Shown here piece after piece: positions 1 through 7,478 of a stretch of 64,000 bases of DNA. Under the pieces are notes generated by a model. The model was not told the origin of the DNA and searched no databases. It saw only the letters and a program-made list of their open reading frames with translations. Numbering within the stretch: position 1 is the stretch's first letter; the number at the start of each line of letters is the position of its first letter. Origin of the DNA: Kineococcus aurantiacus (lineage in GTDB: Bacteria > Actinomycetota > Actinomycetes > Actinomycetales > Kineococcaceae); the NCBI RefSeq assembly GCF_013409345.1, contig NZ_JACCBB010000001.1, forward strand, positions 4,774,001 to 4,838,000, given 5' to 3'. The position numbers and the translations under genes are program-made.

Positions 1-2
1 TG

Positions 3-533
3 TGGGTGGGTCATGAGACACCGAAGTCGCCCATCGGGGAGAAGATTAACGGCCTGCGGCGCGGTCGGGTCTTCGGCGCCACGATCGCTGGCCCCATCTG
101 GACCGGCATTGTCGGCCCCGCCTCGAACGCACTGAACCTGCCGAAAGCGACGTTCACTCCCGGCACCAGCCAGGGCCTGAAGACCAGCACCAGCGACGGT
201 CGGATTAAGGTTCCCAACGTCGTCGGGCGCAGTGTCTCTAACGCCAGGAGCATCTTGGAGGCCGCAGGCTTTCAGGTGGCCGTCTCCAGCAAGACGGCGT
301 CCTCCCCATCGGTGACCAAGGGGCTCATCGCCTCCCAGAGTGCTCGTGCGGCCGCGGCCGGGACGACGATCACCCTGGTCCGCAGCTCCGGGCCGACGCC
401 GGCCAAGACGCCAGCCCCGGTGCCATCGCAGACGCCGACGCCGAGCGACAGACCCGAAGCCCAGCCGCCGGCCCCGCCGGCCCAGCAGCTGCCATCACCG
501 ACGGCCTCGGCTCCAGCTCCTGACGTCAACTGA
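3..533 (+). CDS. Class A penicillin-binding protein, C-terminal end with PASTA domain (partial)
   Basis: The frame is open from the first bases of the window and begins W-V-G-H-E-T, the usual text just after the transpeptidase core of bifunctional PBPs (..AVWVGH..). The PBP-type segment GPIWTGIV follows, then one PASTA domain (about residues 68-128 of the visible part, DGRIKVPNVVG to ITLVRSSG) and a Pro/Thr/Ala-rich tail of about 45 residues. The glycosyltransferase and transpeptidase domains lie outside the window; a GTG at position 6 is not the real start. The protein would polymerise and cross-link peptidoglycan at the outer face of the membrane, with the PASTA domain binding muropeptide or lipid II. 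The identification rests on the motif context and the PASTA domain. Confidence 0.85.
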   Translation, partial: WVGHETPKSPIGEKINGLRRGRVFGATIAGPIWTGIVGPASNALNLPKATFTPGTSQGLKTSTSDGRIKVPNVVGRSVSNARSILEAAGFQVAVSSKTASSPSVTKGLIASQSARAAAAGTTITLVRSSGPTPAKTPAPVPSQTPTPSDRPEAQPPAPPAQQLPSPTASAPAPDVN

Positions 534-730
534 TTCCTGCAACCTACTCACGGTCGCAATACCTGCCTGCGAATTTGCAGGCTGGTTGGGCCTGGGAGCT
601 CACCGCCAACGATCATCTGTCATCACCTCCCCACGAGAGCACCCGCAACCTGCAACGCGGGATGAGTGCGCAGGTGGCGAAGTGGCCGTACGCGTCATGA
701 ACAGCGCATCAGGACAGCGAGGTATCAGCG

Positions 731-770
731 CTCGGCAGCTCGGCAGCTCGGCAGCTCGGCAGCTCGGCAG
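731..770. repeat. 8-bp tandem repeat CTCGGCAG x5
   Basis: Five exact copies of CTCGGCAG lie in the 266-bp gap between the PBP gene and the convergent membrane-protein gene. The rest of the gap shows no gene. It is probably a slippage-prone microsatellite without coding role. Confidence 0.9.
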
Positions 771-799
771 TCCATCAGTCCTGTAGCCCGGTAATTCAG

Positions 800-1276
800 C
801 TACTGCCGCCCAGACGGTTCGTCCGGTGCTGTCTCCCTTTCACCGCCAAGAGCTTGGTCGGCCTGCGCCTTATCGCGTTCATCCAACCGCCGGCCCCAGG
901 CGACCAGGAGTGCAAAGCCGGCTGAGAGCACCGGCACGGTAGCGAAGACGACCAGGTAGATGGCGCCGGTCGTGGCGAAGTAGAGGGGCTGGACGGCGAT
1001 GACGGTCACCGGCATCGCGATGCGCACCCGGGCGCGGGTGGTGAAAAGCATCGCCCACGGCGCGATGAGGTGCACTGCCCAGGGCACCCCGTACACCCCG
1101 ATCCAGCCCAGCTCGGCCAGAGGGGAGTCGTCGACCACCGAGACGACGGGAAGGGCCAGGACAAGCAGGATCACGACGACCTGCCAGGGCCGCAGGGGCC
1201 ACCAGCCGATCGTGCTGAGGACCAGGATCGGCAGTAGGCCCACTGCGTAGACCATCACCAGGGCGGCGTAGTGCAA
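800..1276 (-). CDS. Small polytopic membrane protein, function unknown
   Basis: A 158-residue protein with about four or five hydrophobic segments (roughly residues 5-22, 30-48, 58-78, 85-105 and 108-128) and a charged C-terminal tail rich in Glu, Asp and Arg. It is convergent with the PBP gene and has no operon partner. No family was recognised. Codon use is typical of the surrounding high-GC genes, which supports it being real. It is presumably a cytoplasmic-membrane protein. Confidence 0.6.
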   Translation of the reverse strand: MHYAALVMVYAVGLLPILVLSTIGWWPLRPWQVVVILLVLALPVVSVVDDSPLAELGWIGVYGVPWAVHLIAPWAMLFTTRARVRIAMPVTVIAVQPLYFATTGAIYLVVFATVPVLSAGFALLVAWGRRLDERDKAQADQALGGERETAPDEPSGRQ

Positions 1277-1817
1277 TGCTCACTCATCTCCTACTCGATG
1301 GGCATGGCCGCGGCGCTGGGCCGCGCCGGCGAACAGCAAACTGTGCGGTGGGCAGCCGACGGTCCGCTGGTGCGTTCGGAAGGCGCGGCGGCGGGGCTGT
1401 GCACCGGCCGCACGCTCGCATCGCAGGGAGGGCGGCCACCTTGACAGCGTCCCACCCTCCCAGCGGAGGGCAGGGGTCAGGTGTCCAAGTGGCCGCCGCT
1501 CGAGGCGATCTGAACGCTATTGCGGGCGGAGGCCGTGCCTGTGCTTTCACTGCGAGGTGGTCGAGGTCGCGTCAGGCCAGGGTATGTCGGCCAGTGCTGG
1601 GTTGGTGAACAGGGTGCGCGTGTCGTCGCCGGTGATGGAAGGAGCCGAAGGACCGCTCAGGTCCCAGCTCGTCCCGGCTGCTGGCCTCGCATTGGGTGTT
1701 GGCAACCACGCACGGCCCATCGGGGCAGAGTCGGGTGCCATGACCGTGACGTCGCCCGCACGGCGCCATGACCGCGAAGTTCGGCCCGGCTGCCTGGGTG
1801 TGCGGGAGCATCGAGGC
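1277..1817. other. 540-bp gap without a supportable gene
   Basis: Open frames occur on both strands but none has a family signature, a convincing ribosome site or coherent composition. The right end (about 1739-1780) contains two ATGACCG words belonging to the dispersed palindromic element seen repeatedly between 1.7 and 5 kb. Confidence 0.5.
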
Positions 1818-2036
1818 ATGGTGACTCTCGGCCCAGGTGGACAGGCTCCGCGCAAGCTGCGCGCGGGGGACCGAGTACGGCTGAGGACGGTGGACGAAGA
1901 GCGTCGCCTGAATGGTCTGACGACGGACGCGGTGGGTGTGATCGACATGGAGCTCGCTGCCGGCGGCTTCCTCGTGGGTTTCCCCGATGCCGGCTTGAAC
2001 GTCTTCGGCCAGGACGAACTCGACCTTGTCGAGTAG
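1818..2036 (+). CDS. Small hypothetical protein, SH3/KOW-like beta fold suspected
   Basis: 72 residues starting at ATG 1818. The sequence alternates short hydrophobic stretches with glycines (LRAGDRVRLRT, AVGVIDMELAAGGFLVGF), the pattern of small beta-barrel SH3/KOW-like domains. An upstream in-frame GTG at 1557 would add 87 low-quality residues that cross a dispersed repeat, so the shorter start is preferred. The function is unknown. Confidence 0.45.
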   Translation: MVTLGPGGQAPRKLRAGDRVRLRTVDEERRLNGLTTDAVGVIDMELAAGGFLVGFPDAGLNVFGQDELDLVE

Positions 2037-2053
2037 TGCGTCTCGACGACCTC

Positions 2054-2108
2054 GCGCATCGGCACGACCGTGAGGTCGTCGAGCGCGCTGATCGCGGGAT
2101 GACCGCGC
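2054..2108. repeat. Dispersed palindromic intergenic element, copy A
   Basis: It contains CGACC-GTGA-GGTCG (a 5-bp-arm hairpin with GTGA loop), a CGAGCGCGC spacer and GCGGGATGACCGCGCG. It lies between the convergent 1818 and 2112 genes. The arrangement of words matches the copy at 4544-4604, so this is a repeated module of about 55 bp rather than a chance palindrome. Confidence 0.65.
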
Positions 2109-2111
2109 GTC

Positions 2112-2675
2112 TTAAGGCAAGGAGTTGAGGAAGTCTTCGATCTCGTTCACGACCGTCTGCAAGGCTTGCAGGCAGGCGCCGACGTCTCCGGGCACCTCGA
2201 TGGAGTGGTCGGCGCCAGCCACCTCGAGCACCCGCCGTCCGGAGGCGTGAGCGGCGGTGGAGTCCCAGTACGGGTCGGCGGAACCGTCGACGAGCAGGGT
2301 GGGTGCGCCGGCCTGCTCGGCGGCGGCACGCACTTCGTCCTCGCGTAACAGCGGGGTGAGCCAGACGCCGGGCAGGTCTCGCTCGACAGCCAGGGCTAGC
2401 AGCCGGGTGCTCAGCGACTTGGCGATGAGCAGGTGCTGCGGGGCCTGCACCTCGTCGATGAGGTCAGGGGCGAAGCCGTTCAGTTGTGCGGGTGTGGGTG
2501 GGGTGCTCCAGTGCACGGTGCGCACGGTCCAGCCCCGGGTGCGCAAGAGCAGGCGGGTGTAGTGCAGCAGGGGGGCTTCGCAGGTGTATCCGCGTCCGGG
2601 CAGGACGGTGGCGACACGATCGCTGCTGCCGTGGTGGGTGTGGACCTCAACTGCCCTGGGCTGTACCCGTTGCAT
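2112..2675 (-). CDS. Alpha/beta-hydrolase-fold protein
   Basis: 187 residues. The layout fits a small serine hydrolase: a VLPGRGYTCEAP strand-loop near residue 24 (oxyanion side), a nucleophile elbow AKSLST (Ser about residue 87), the acid in DGSADPYWD (about 133) and the catalytic His in AGADHSIEVPGD (about 155). The spacing matches the dienelactone-hydrolase/RBBP9-like group of cytosolic hydrolases. The substrate is unknown. It is monocistronic; the start lies 98 bp from the 27-bp array on the upstream side. Confidence 0.7.
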   Translation of the reverse strand: MQRVQPRAVEVHTHHGSSDRVATVLPGRGYTCEAPLLHYTRLLLRTRGWTVRTVHWSTPPTPAQLNGFAPDLIDEVQAPQHLLIAKSLSTRLLALAVERDLPGVWLTPLLREDEVRAAAEQAGAPTLLVDGSADPYWDSTAAHASGRRVLEVAGADHSIEVPGDVGACLQALQTVVNEIEDFLNSLP

Positions 2676-2773
2676 CCCGCCTCCCGTTCCTTGGCAGGCA
2701 CCTTACGAGGTCAACACCTCGCGCAGATCGACATGACCGCAAGATCATCGGCAGCCGAGACAGCTGGGATCGC

Positions 2774-3335
2774 GCCATGACCGTGCGCAGCGCGGCTCGC
2801 GCCATGACCGTGCGCAGCGCGGCTCGCGCCATGACCGTGCGCAGCGCGGCTCGCGCCATGACCGTGCGCAGCGCGGCTCGCGCCATGACCGTGCGCAGCG
2901 CGGCTCGCGCCATGACCGTGCGCAGCGCGGCTCGCGCCATGACCGTGCGCAGCGCGGCTCGCGCCATGACCGTGCGCAGCGCGGCTCGCGCCATGACCGT
3001 GCGCAGCGCGGCTCGCGCCATGACCGTGCGCAGCGCGGCTCGCGCCATGACCGTGCGCAGCGCGGCTCGCGCCATGACCGTGCGCAGCGCGGCTCGCGCC
3101 ATGACCGTGCGCAGCGCGGCTCGCGCCATGACCGTGCGCAGCGCGGCTCGCGCCATGACCGTGCGCAGCGCGGCTCGCGCCATGACCGTGCGCAGCGCGG
3201 CTCGCGCCATGACCGTGCGCAGCGCGGCTCGCGCCATGACCGTGCGCAGCGCGGCTCGCGCCATGACCGTGCGCAGCGCGGCTCGCGCCATGACCGTGCG
3301 CAGCGCGGCTCGCGCCATGACCGTAAGGTCATGGC
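2774..3335. repeat. Exact 27-bp tandem array, 20 units, capped by a perfect hairpin
   Basis: Twenty identical 27-bp units (2774-3313) beginning GCCATGACCGTGCGCAGC are followed by a variant end (3314-3335) with arms GCCATGACC and GGTCATGGC around a GTAA loop. No base differs between units as far as could be read. Because 27 is divisible by three and the unit has no stop in several frames, long 9-residue-repeat frames run through it on both strands; none looks like a real protein. There are no spacers, so it is not a CRISPR array. The ATGACCG core is shared with the dispersed elements nearby, suggesting the array grew from one of them. Confidence 0.95.
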
Positions 3336-3343
3336 GCGCCGCC

Positions 3344-3829
3344 TCAGCGAGGCGAGGGTGTGCCGGCGGGTGCGGTATCGGCGTAGGCGGTGAAGCGTCG
3401 ATGCGGTAGCAACCGGCGCACCAGCGGCAGCTGCCAGGCACCGCCTTCCACGAGACCTGCGACGGTGTGGATGCGCACGGCGCTGGCCTTCGTGAAGCCG
3501 GTCTCCTGCAGGTGGCCGGCGAAGACCGCTTCGGCCAGCTGCCGTAGCCAGGTCAGGGGCTCGTCGAGGCCGTCGACTTCCAGCCAGGAGTGGGCGACGG
3601 TGATGATGAAGGCGACGTCGGTGCCGGTGGCGTCCGAAGGGCTTTCGACGCCGACGGACAGGGGCGCGGCGCTGGGGCGGTGGGGGATGACGGCAGTGAC
3701 CCACAGCCGGGTGTGGGGGACCAGGTGAAGGCTGACCTCGGCGGGGGAGCCGTAGGGGCGCAGTGTGTTGAGGAGCAGGTCGTGCACGGCGCGGTCGAGC
3801 GGCCCTGGTGCTGGATCGTGGTCACTCAT
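3344..3829 (-). CDS. Hypothetical protein, function unknown
   Basis: 161 residues from ATG 3829 (MSDHDPAPGPLD). A longer frame from 3883 crosses a dispersed palindrome and is rejected. The N-terminal half has alternating hydrophobic strands (EVSLHLV, LWVTAVIP, DVAFIITVAHSW) followed by a helical C-terminal part; there are no membrane segments or recognisable catalytic motifs. The compact mixed fold and high-GC codon use suggest a real cytosolic protein. Its 3' end lies 9 bp from the hairpin that closes the 27-bp array, which could act as its terminator. Confidence 0.55.
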   Translation of the reverse strand: MSDHDPAPGPLDRAVHDLLLNTLRPYGSPAEVSLHLVPHTRLWVTAVIPHRPSAAPLSVGVESPSDATGTDVAFIITVAHSWLEVDGLDEPLTWLRQLAEAVFAGHLQETGFTKASAVRIHTVAGLVEGGAWQLPLVRRLLPHRRFTAYADTAPAGTPSPR

Positions 3830-3838
3830 GCCCACATG

Positions 3839-3876
3839 ATCGCGCCGCTTCGCGGGATGACCGTGAGGTCGGTCGT
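3839..3876. repeat. Dispersed palindromic intergenic element, copy B
   Basis: It carries GCGGGATGACCGTGAGGTCG, combining the GCGGGATGACCG word and the GACC-GTGA-GGTC hairpin of copy A, and sits in the divergent gap between the 3344 and 3901 genes, where it could affect either promoter. A shorter relic, GCGGGATGACCG, lies at about 4142-4153. Confidence 0.65.
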
Positions 3877-3900
3877 GTCCCATAGCGGCATGCTGAGGAT

Positions 3901-4140
3901 GTGGACAGCACCTGGGACGCGGACGTCGACGCCGCCTACATCGACCTCAGTGGCGACTGCACCGACCCTGCGCTCAAGCAGGTCGTCGTCGACACGGGTT
4001 CAGACGAGTACGAGGTAATCCTCGATTTCAGCGCTGCCGGACGCTTGCTGGGGGTGGAAGTGATCGGCGCTGCGGCTGCTCTTGACCCTGGTCTGCTTCA
4101 GGCGCTGCGGCGCATCGACGCGACCCCAGAAGCGTCCTGA
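3901..4140 (+). CDS. DUF2283 family protein
   Basis: 79 residues from GTG 3901. The pattern DADVDAAYIDL, then EYEVILDFSAAGRLLGVEVIGA matches the short DUF2283 family (a beta hairpin ending in a V-I-L-D-F-x-x-x-G-x-L-x-G-V-E-V block). No biochemical role is established for the family. It is followed 71 bp later by a small membrane protein in the same direction. Confidence 0.7.
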   Translation: MDSTWDADVDAAYIDLSGDCTDPALKQVVVDTGSDEYEVILDFSAAGRLLGVEVIGAAAALDPGLLQALRRIDATPEAS

Positions 4141-4211
4141 ACGCGGGATGACCGAGCGGTTGTTGACTCGACTACCGCAGTAGCTGCGGTCGTAGGGGAG
4201 ATCCTGGCGGT

Positions 4212-4502
4212 GTGATCTGGATGTTGTGGCTGGTGCCTGCGGCCGTCTTCGCGGCTCTTTCGGCCTGGAGTCATGTCCGAGCAGCTTCTGAGCGAGCTTC
4301 GTGGGAGACGGACCCAGCCAGGCGCGGTTGGCCAAGGGCCTTCGACTTCGCGGCCCTGCTGTTCACCGTGATGGCTGGGGTCGCTTCGGCCGACTCGTCG
4401 CTGCCCTTCTGGGCAGTGCTGGCGATCATCCTGGTGACCGCGGTCGTGCCCTATCAAGTCACTGCTGCCGTGATGAAGCGTCGGGGTGGCGGAGCCTCCT
4501 GA
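4212..4502 (+). CDS. Small membrane protein, function unknown
   Basis: 96 residues from GTG 4212, with hydrophobic segments at about 3-20 (LWLVPAAVFAALSAW), 46-60 and 65-86 and a basic end (MKRRGGGAS). The topology is plausible for a three-helix membrane protein. No family was recognised. Confidence 0.5.
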   Translation: MIWMLWLVPAAVFAALSAWSHVRAASERASWETDPARRGWPRAFDFAALLFTVMAGVASADSSLPFWAVLAIILVTAVVPYQVTAAVMKRRGGGAS

Positions 4503-4543
4503 GGCGATGCGGCGACGGAGCAGCGACGAGCTCTTGAGGCTCG

Positions 4544-4604
4544 GTCATCGGCAAGACCGTGAGGTCGCCGAGCACGCGGACGGCGGGGTGCCCGTGCGGT
4601 CGAT
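4544..4604. repeat. Dispersed palindromic intergenic element, copy C
   Basis: It holds TCGGCAAGACCGTGAGGTCG, a CGAGCACGCGG spacer and GCGGGGTGCCCGTGCGG, aligning word for word with copy A at 2054-2108. It lies between convergent genes (4212 plus strand, 4617 minus strand). Confidence 0.65.
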
Positions 4605-4616
4605 GGAGCGTCGAAG

Positions 4617-4862
4617 CTAGGGACGACGTCGACGGCCGCGGGCTGCGCCGGCTTGGTAGAGGTACAGCAGCGTCTCGGCGAGGGAGAAGGCCAGGGCGAG
4701 GCTGAAGACGATGGCCGCGGTCGTCAAGCTGCCGGTCCAAGCGCCCGTGATGAGGCGGTGTGCTGGGAGAGCGAGAGCGGCCAGCAGGAGTGCGAGGGGT
4801 ACCGCCAGGCGCAGGGTCAGCCGAGCGTTGCTCGGCTGGTCTCGCTGGATGCGTGTCCTCAT
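4617..4862 (-). CDS. Small two-helix membrane protein
   Basis: 81 residues with hydrophobic segments at about 17-36 (LRLAVPLALLLAALALP) and 46-69 (TTAAIVFSLALAFSLAETLLYLY), a basic N-terminus and an Arg-rich C-terminus (RGRRRRP). This is a plausible short inner-membrane protein of unknown role. Confidence 0.45.
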   Translation of the reverse strand: MRTRIQRDQPSNARLTLRLAVPLALLLAALALPAHRLITGAWTGSLTTAAIVFSLALAFSLAETLLYLYQAGAARGRRRRP

Positions 4863-4937
4863 CAGGCCAGGCTACGGCTGTCCATGGACATCGTGATCGC
4901 CGTCCGAGGAGAGGTGCAGGTGCCCGACCCGATCGCG

Positions 4938-4975
4938 GAAGGCGCCATGACCGTGACCTCGCCTGTAAGGCGCGG
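4938..4975. repeat. Dispersed palindromic intergenic element, copy D (diverged)
   Basis: It contains GCGCCATGACCGTGACCTCG and GTAAGGCGCGG. It shares the CATGACCGTGA core with the other copies but the right hairpin arm is altered. It lies 188-225 bp upstream of the LGFP protein gene. Confidence 0.45.
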
Positions 4976-5162
4976 TTGCTGGTGGTCGACCTTGGTCGCC
5001 ACCTTGGTCTGCATCTTGGCCCGGATCTGCTCGGCACGCGCAGGACCCTTCTGGTGCGGCCTTGGGATCGAGGCATGTGGGTAGAGGACCGTCACCGGTG
5101 CGAGCAGTGGTGACTCTCAGGATCCACTCCACAACAGCACAAGTGTTGGCTACGGTGCGTGC

Positions 5163-5954
5163 ATGGCCTCTTGGAAGACCGGTGCCGTCGGCGTGACCGC
5201 TGCCGTCGTTGCTGCGCTCGGCATCGTCGCTCCCGCTCAGGCCGATCCGCGCGTGAACGGTGAAATCGGCTATGCCTACGAGTACCGGTACAACGGGCCG
5301 CGCGGCTTCCTCGGACAGCCGCTGACTTCGGAGATCCGCACACCCAACAGCAAGGGCGCCTACGTCGCCTTCCAGGGTGGCTCCATCTACTGGAGCCCGT
5401 GGACGGGTGCTCATGAGCTGCATGGGGAGATCCGGAATGGCTGGGGCCGGCTGGGTTGGGAGGGAGGCATCCTTGGCTTCCCGATCACCGATGAGGGCGC
5501 CACCTCCTCGGGGCGTGGCAGGTGGCAGGACTTCGAGGGTGGCTCGATGTACTGGGCACCTTGGTCGGGTGCGCACATGGTCAGGGGAGACATCCAAGAG
5601 ACCTACGGCAACGTGATGTGCTCTTACGACTGCGGCTTCGGTGAAGACGTCCTGGGCTTCCCCATCTCCTCAGAAACGCGCACACCCAACGGGCGAGGCG
5701 CCTACAACCACTTCCAGTGGGGCTCCATCTATTGGAGCCCAGCGACTGGGGCGCACCCCGTCTATGGAGCCATCCGCGATGCGTGGGCGGGCCAAGGGTG
5801 GGAGAACGGCCGGCTGGGCTTCCCCGTGCAGGAGGAGCACGTCTGGGATGAGGACTACGTCGTGCAGCAGTTCGAGGGTGGCTTCATCGGCTTCACCCCC
5901 GGCTACGGAGCAGAAATCTTCTATGGGCGGTACCTGCCGCAGGAGTGCTGCTGA
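5163..5954 (+). CDS. Secreted LGFP-repeat protein
   Basis: 263 residues from ATG 5163. A Sec signal peptide (GAVGVTAAVVAALGIVAPAQA, cleavage after AQA) is followed by four or more LGFP units: GFLGQPLTSE, GILGFPITDE, DVLGFPISSE and GRLGFPVQEE, each followed by a GGSIYWSP-type turn and G-A-H. LGFP repeats are known from actinobacterial exported proteins and are thought to bind the cell envelope. The whole mature protein is repeats with no catalytic domain, so it is probably an envelope-binding or surface protein. It ends in two Cys residues (QECC). Similar repeats occur inside RHS protein 3 at 43.9-44.6 kb. Confidence 0.88.
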   Translation: MASWKTGAVGVTAAVVAALGIVAPAQADPRVNGEIGYAYEYRYNGPRGFLGQPLTSEIRTPNSKGAYVAFQGGSIYWSPWTGAHELHGEIRNGWGRLGWEGGILGFPITDEGATSSGRGRWQDFEGGSMYWAPWSGAHMVRGDIQETYGNVMCSYDCGFGEDVLGFPISSETRTPNGRGAYNHFQWGSIYWSPATGAHPVYGAIRDAWAGQGWENGRLGFPVQEEHVWDEDYVVQQFEGGFIGFTPGYGAEIFYGRYLPQECC

Positions 5955-6227
5955 CGACAATCGCGCCGTGACCATTGCCTCTGTATCCGCTACAGCGTGG
6001 CGCGGGAAACCTCGATCGCGGCCGTAACGCCGACCACGCAGCGCTGCCCAGCAGCCGGCAACGCTCGGGCCGCGTCCAGCTTCACCGCAACTATCACCAC
6101 AGGCTGACCTTCACCACGGCTGCGGGCGGTGGCCGGTGGCCATCGGGAATGCTCACGGTTCTGGTTCCCTTGTCGGTCTGCTCGCCGTCGCCGGGCTGTC
6201 GGGGCAGAACCGGCAGGAGGAGCATGG

Positions 6228-6261
6228 CCAGCCCCCGGCACCGTGAGGGGCCGGGGGCTGG
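6228..6261 (-). terminator. Hairpin terminator after the CARDB gene
   Basis: 12-bp perfect arms CCAGCCCCCGGC / GCCGGGGGCTGG lie 36 bp beyond the 3' end of the minus-strand gene at 6298. The remainder of the 5955-6297 gap shows no gene. Confidence 0.65.
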
Positions 6262-6297
6262 TCGTCTGACAAGGTCAGAGTCTGCCGGGGGCGTGTG

Positions 6298-7236
6298 CTA
6301 GATGGGCAGGTCGATGTTGAGGGGTCCGGTGTAGGTGCCCAGCAGCGCGCCGGCGTTGTAGCCGTTGGCGGCGATGGCGTACCGGTTGGTCGTGATGGCG
6401 GTGGCGTGTAGGCGCGTGAAGTCGGGGGTCTCACCCGGGTTGCAGGTCAGCTTCTGGGCGGGGTCGCCGTAGTTCCAGCGGACGATCTCACCCAGGTCGA
6501 TGTCTGAGGAGGCGATGGGCGTGGCGCGGGCGGGGACGTCGGCGATGCCGGACCAGCCCCAGGAGGAGTCCTGGTGGTACATCCAGTTCCCCGCTCCGTA
6601 GGCGCCGATGGCCTTCTCGCTGCCCCAGCGCACCACGCCGCCGGTGTAACAGGCGGCGTACCCGGTGCCGGAGATGCTGGAGGCCAGGCCAGTCTTGTAC
6701 GGCAAGGACGCCAGCTTCATAAAGGGGGCGCCGTTGCGGTAGGTCGAGGACACAACCGGCCCGGTGGCTGCGACGGTGAGCTGCTTCTTGGTGCGGTTGT
6801 TGGCCTCGTTGGCTTCGACGATGCGCCCGGCGTCGTCGACGTAGGCCAAGACCTCGTGGGTTCCGGTGGTCGCGGTCCAAGTGCGTGAGCCGGTCGGGCC
6901 GGAGTTGGCCTCGACGGTTCTGGACTCACCCGGTTGCAGCGGCAGGGTCCAGGTGTCGGACCAGGTGCGCAGCGTGCCGTCGACCTGGAAGCCGACGCCG
7001 TGGATGACCCCGGCCGGGGTGGGGGCGGTGCCCTGGTTCTCGATGGTGGCGGTGAAGGTGAGCGGGTTGCCGTGGGCGGTGGTCTGCTGCGGTCCCCAGC
7101 CCACCGCGGTCACGACCAGGTCGGGGCGTGCGGGTGCGGCGTGGGCTGTGCCTGCCCCCAGCAGGGTGGCAGCGACCACTGCCGTCACGGTGGCTGCGGC
7201 TGTGGCGGTGAGCGTGGTGAAGCCTCGGACGCGCAT
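6298..7236 (-). CDS. Secreted CARDB-domain protein
   Basis: 312 residues from ATG 7236 (MRVRGFTTLTATAAATVTAVVAATLLGAG, a signal peptide ending AHAAP). A CARDB/adhesion-like Ig fold follows (RPDLVVTAVGWGPQQTTAHGNPLTFTATIENQGTAPT.. to VDDAGRIVEANEANN), the usual text of cell-adhesion-related domains in bacteria. The C-terminal 140 residues contain several Trp/Tyr-rich strands and two Cys (YAACYTG, LTCNPGE) with no recognised catalytic motif. The start preceded by MTGWAHRRRP is rejected because it precedes the signal peptide. It is likely an exported, soluble or wall-associated protein. Confidence 0.75.
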   Translation of the reverse strand: MRVRGFTTLTATAAATVTAVVAATLLGAGTAHAAPARPDLVVTAVGWGPQQTTAHGNPLTFTATIENQGTAPTPAGVIHGVGFQVDGTLRTWSDTWTLPLQPGESRTVEANSGPTGSRTWTATTGTHEVLAYVDDAGRIVEANEANNRTKKQLTVAATGPVVSSTYRNGAPFMKLASLPYKTGLASSISGTGYAACYTGGVVRWGSEKAIGAYGAGNWMYHQDSSWGWSGIADVPARATPIASSDIDLGEIVRWNYGDPAQKLTCNPGETPDFTRLHATAITTNRYAIAANGYNAGALLGTYTGPLNIDLPI

Positions 7237-7426
7237 GGTCCCCCCAGGGTGAGCGCTCGGGCGACGACGGTGTGCCCAACCGGTCACTCTAGACCCGCAG
7301 GGACGAGCCGACGTGACCCCCGAAAGAAGGCCACGGGGCGAGGGGCCAGCAGGCCGCGTCGCCTGACCAGGTCCGTTCTCGTCTTCGCCTTCCGCGCTCC
7401 GCCGTCTCAGACCGAAGACCGCGAGG

Positions 7427-7441
7427 TGACCTGTCAGGTCA
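7427..7441. promoter_or_regulatory. Perfect palindrome upstream of the CWB2 gene
   Basis: TGACCTG-T-CAGGTCA, 7-bp arms around one base, lies 38 bp before the CWB2 start; a half-site GGTCAGGTCA follows at about 7454. It could be an operator for a dimeric regulator. No regulator gene is adjacent. Confidence 0.45.
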
Positions 7442-7478
7442 ATGGCACGATCATGGTCAGGTCATCGAAGGGAGTCTC

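Noticed and set aside
2774-3335. CRISPR array
   Set aside because: Units are contiguous with no spacers, and no cas genes are present in the window.
2486-3441. Long open frames on both strands through the 27-bp array encoding 9-residue repeats
   Set aside because: They exist only because the unit length is a multiple of three and lacks stops; the flanking parts have no coherent protein text and the same DNA is open in three frames at once.
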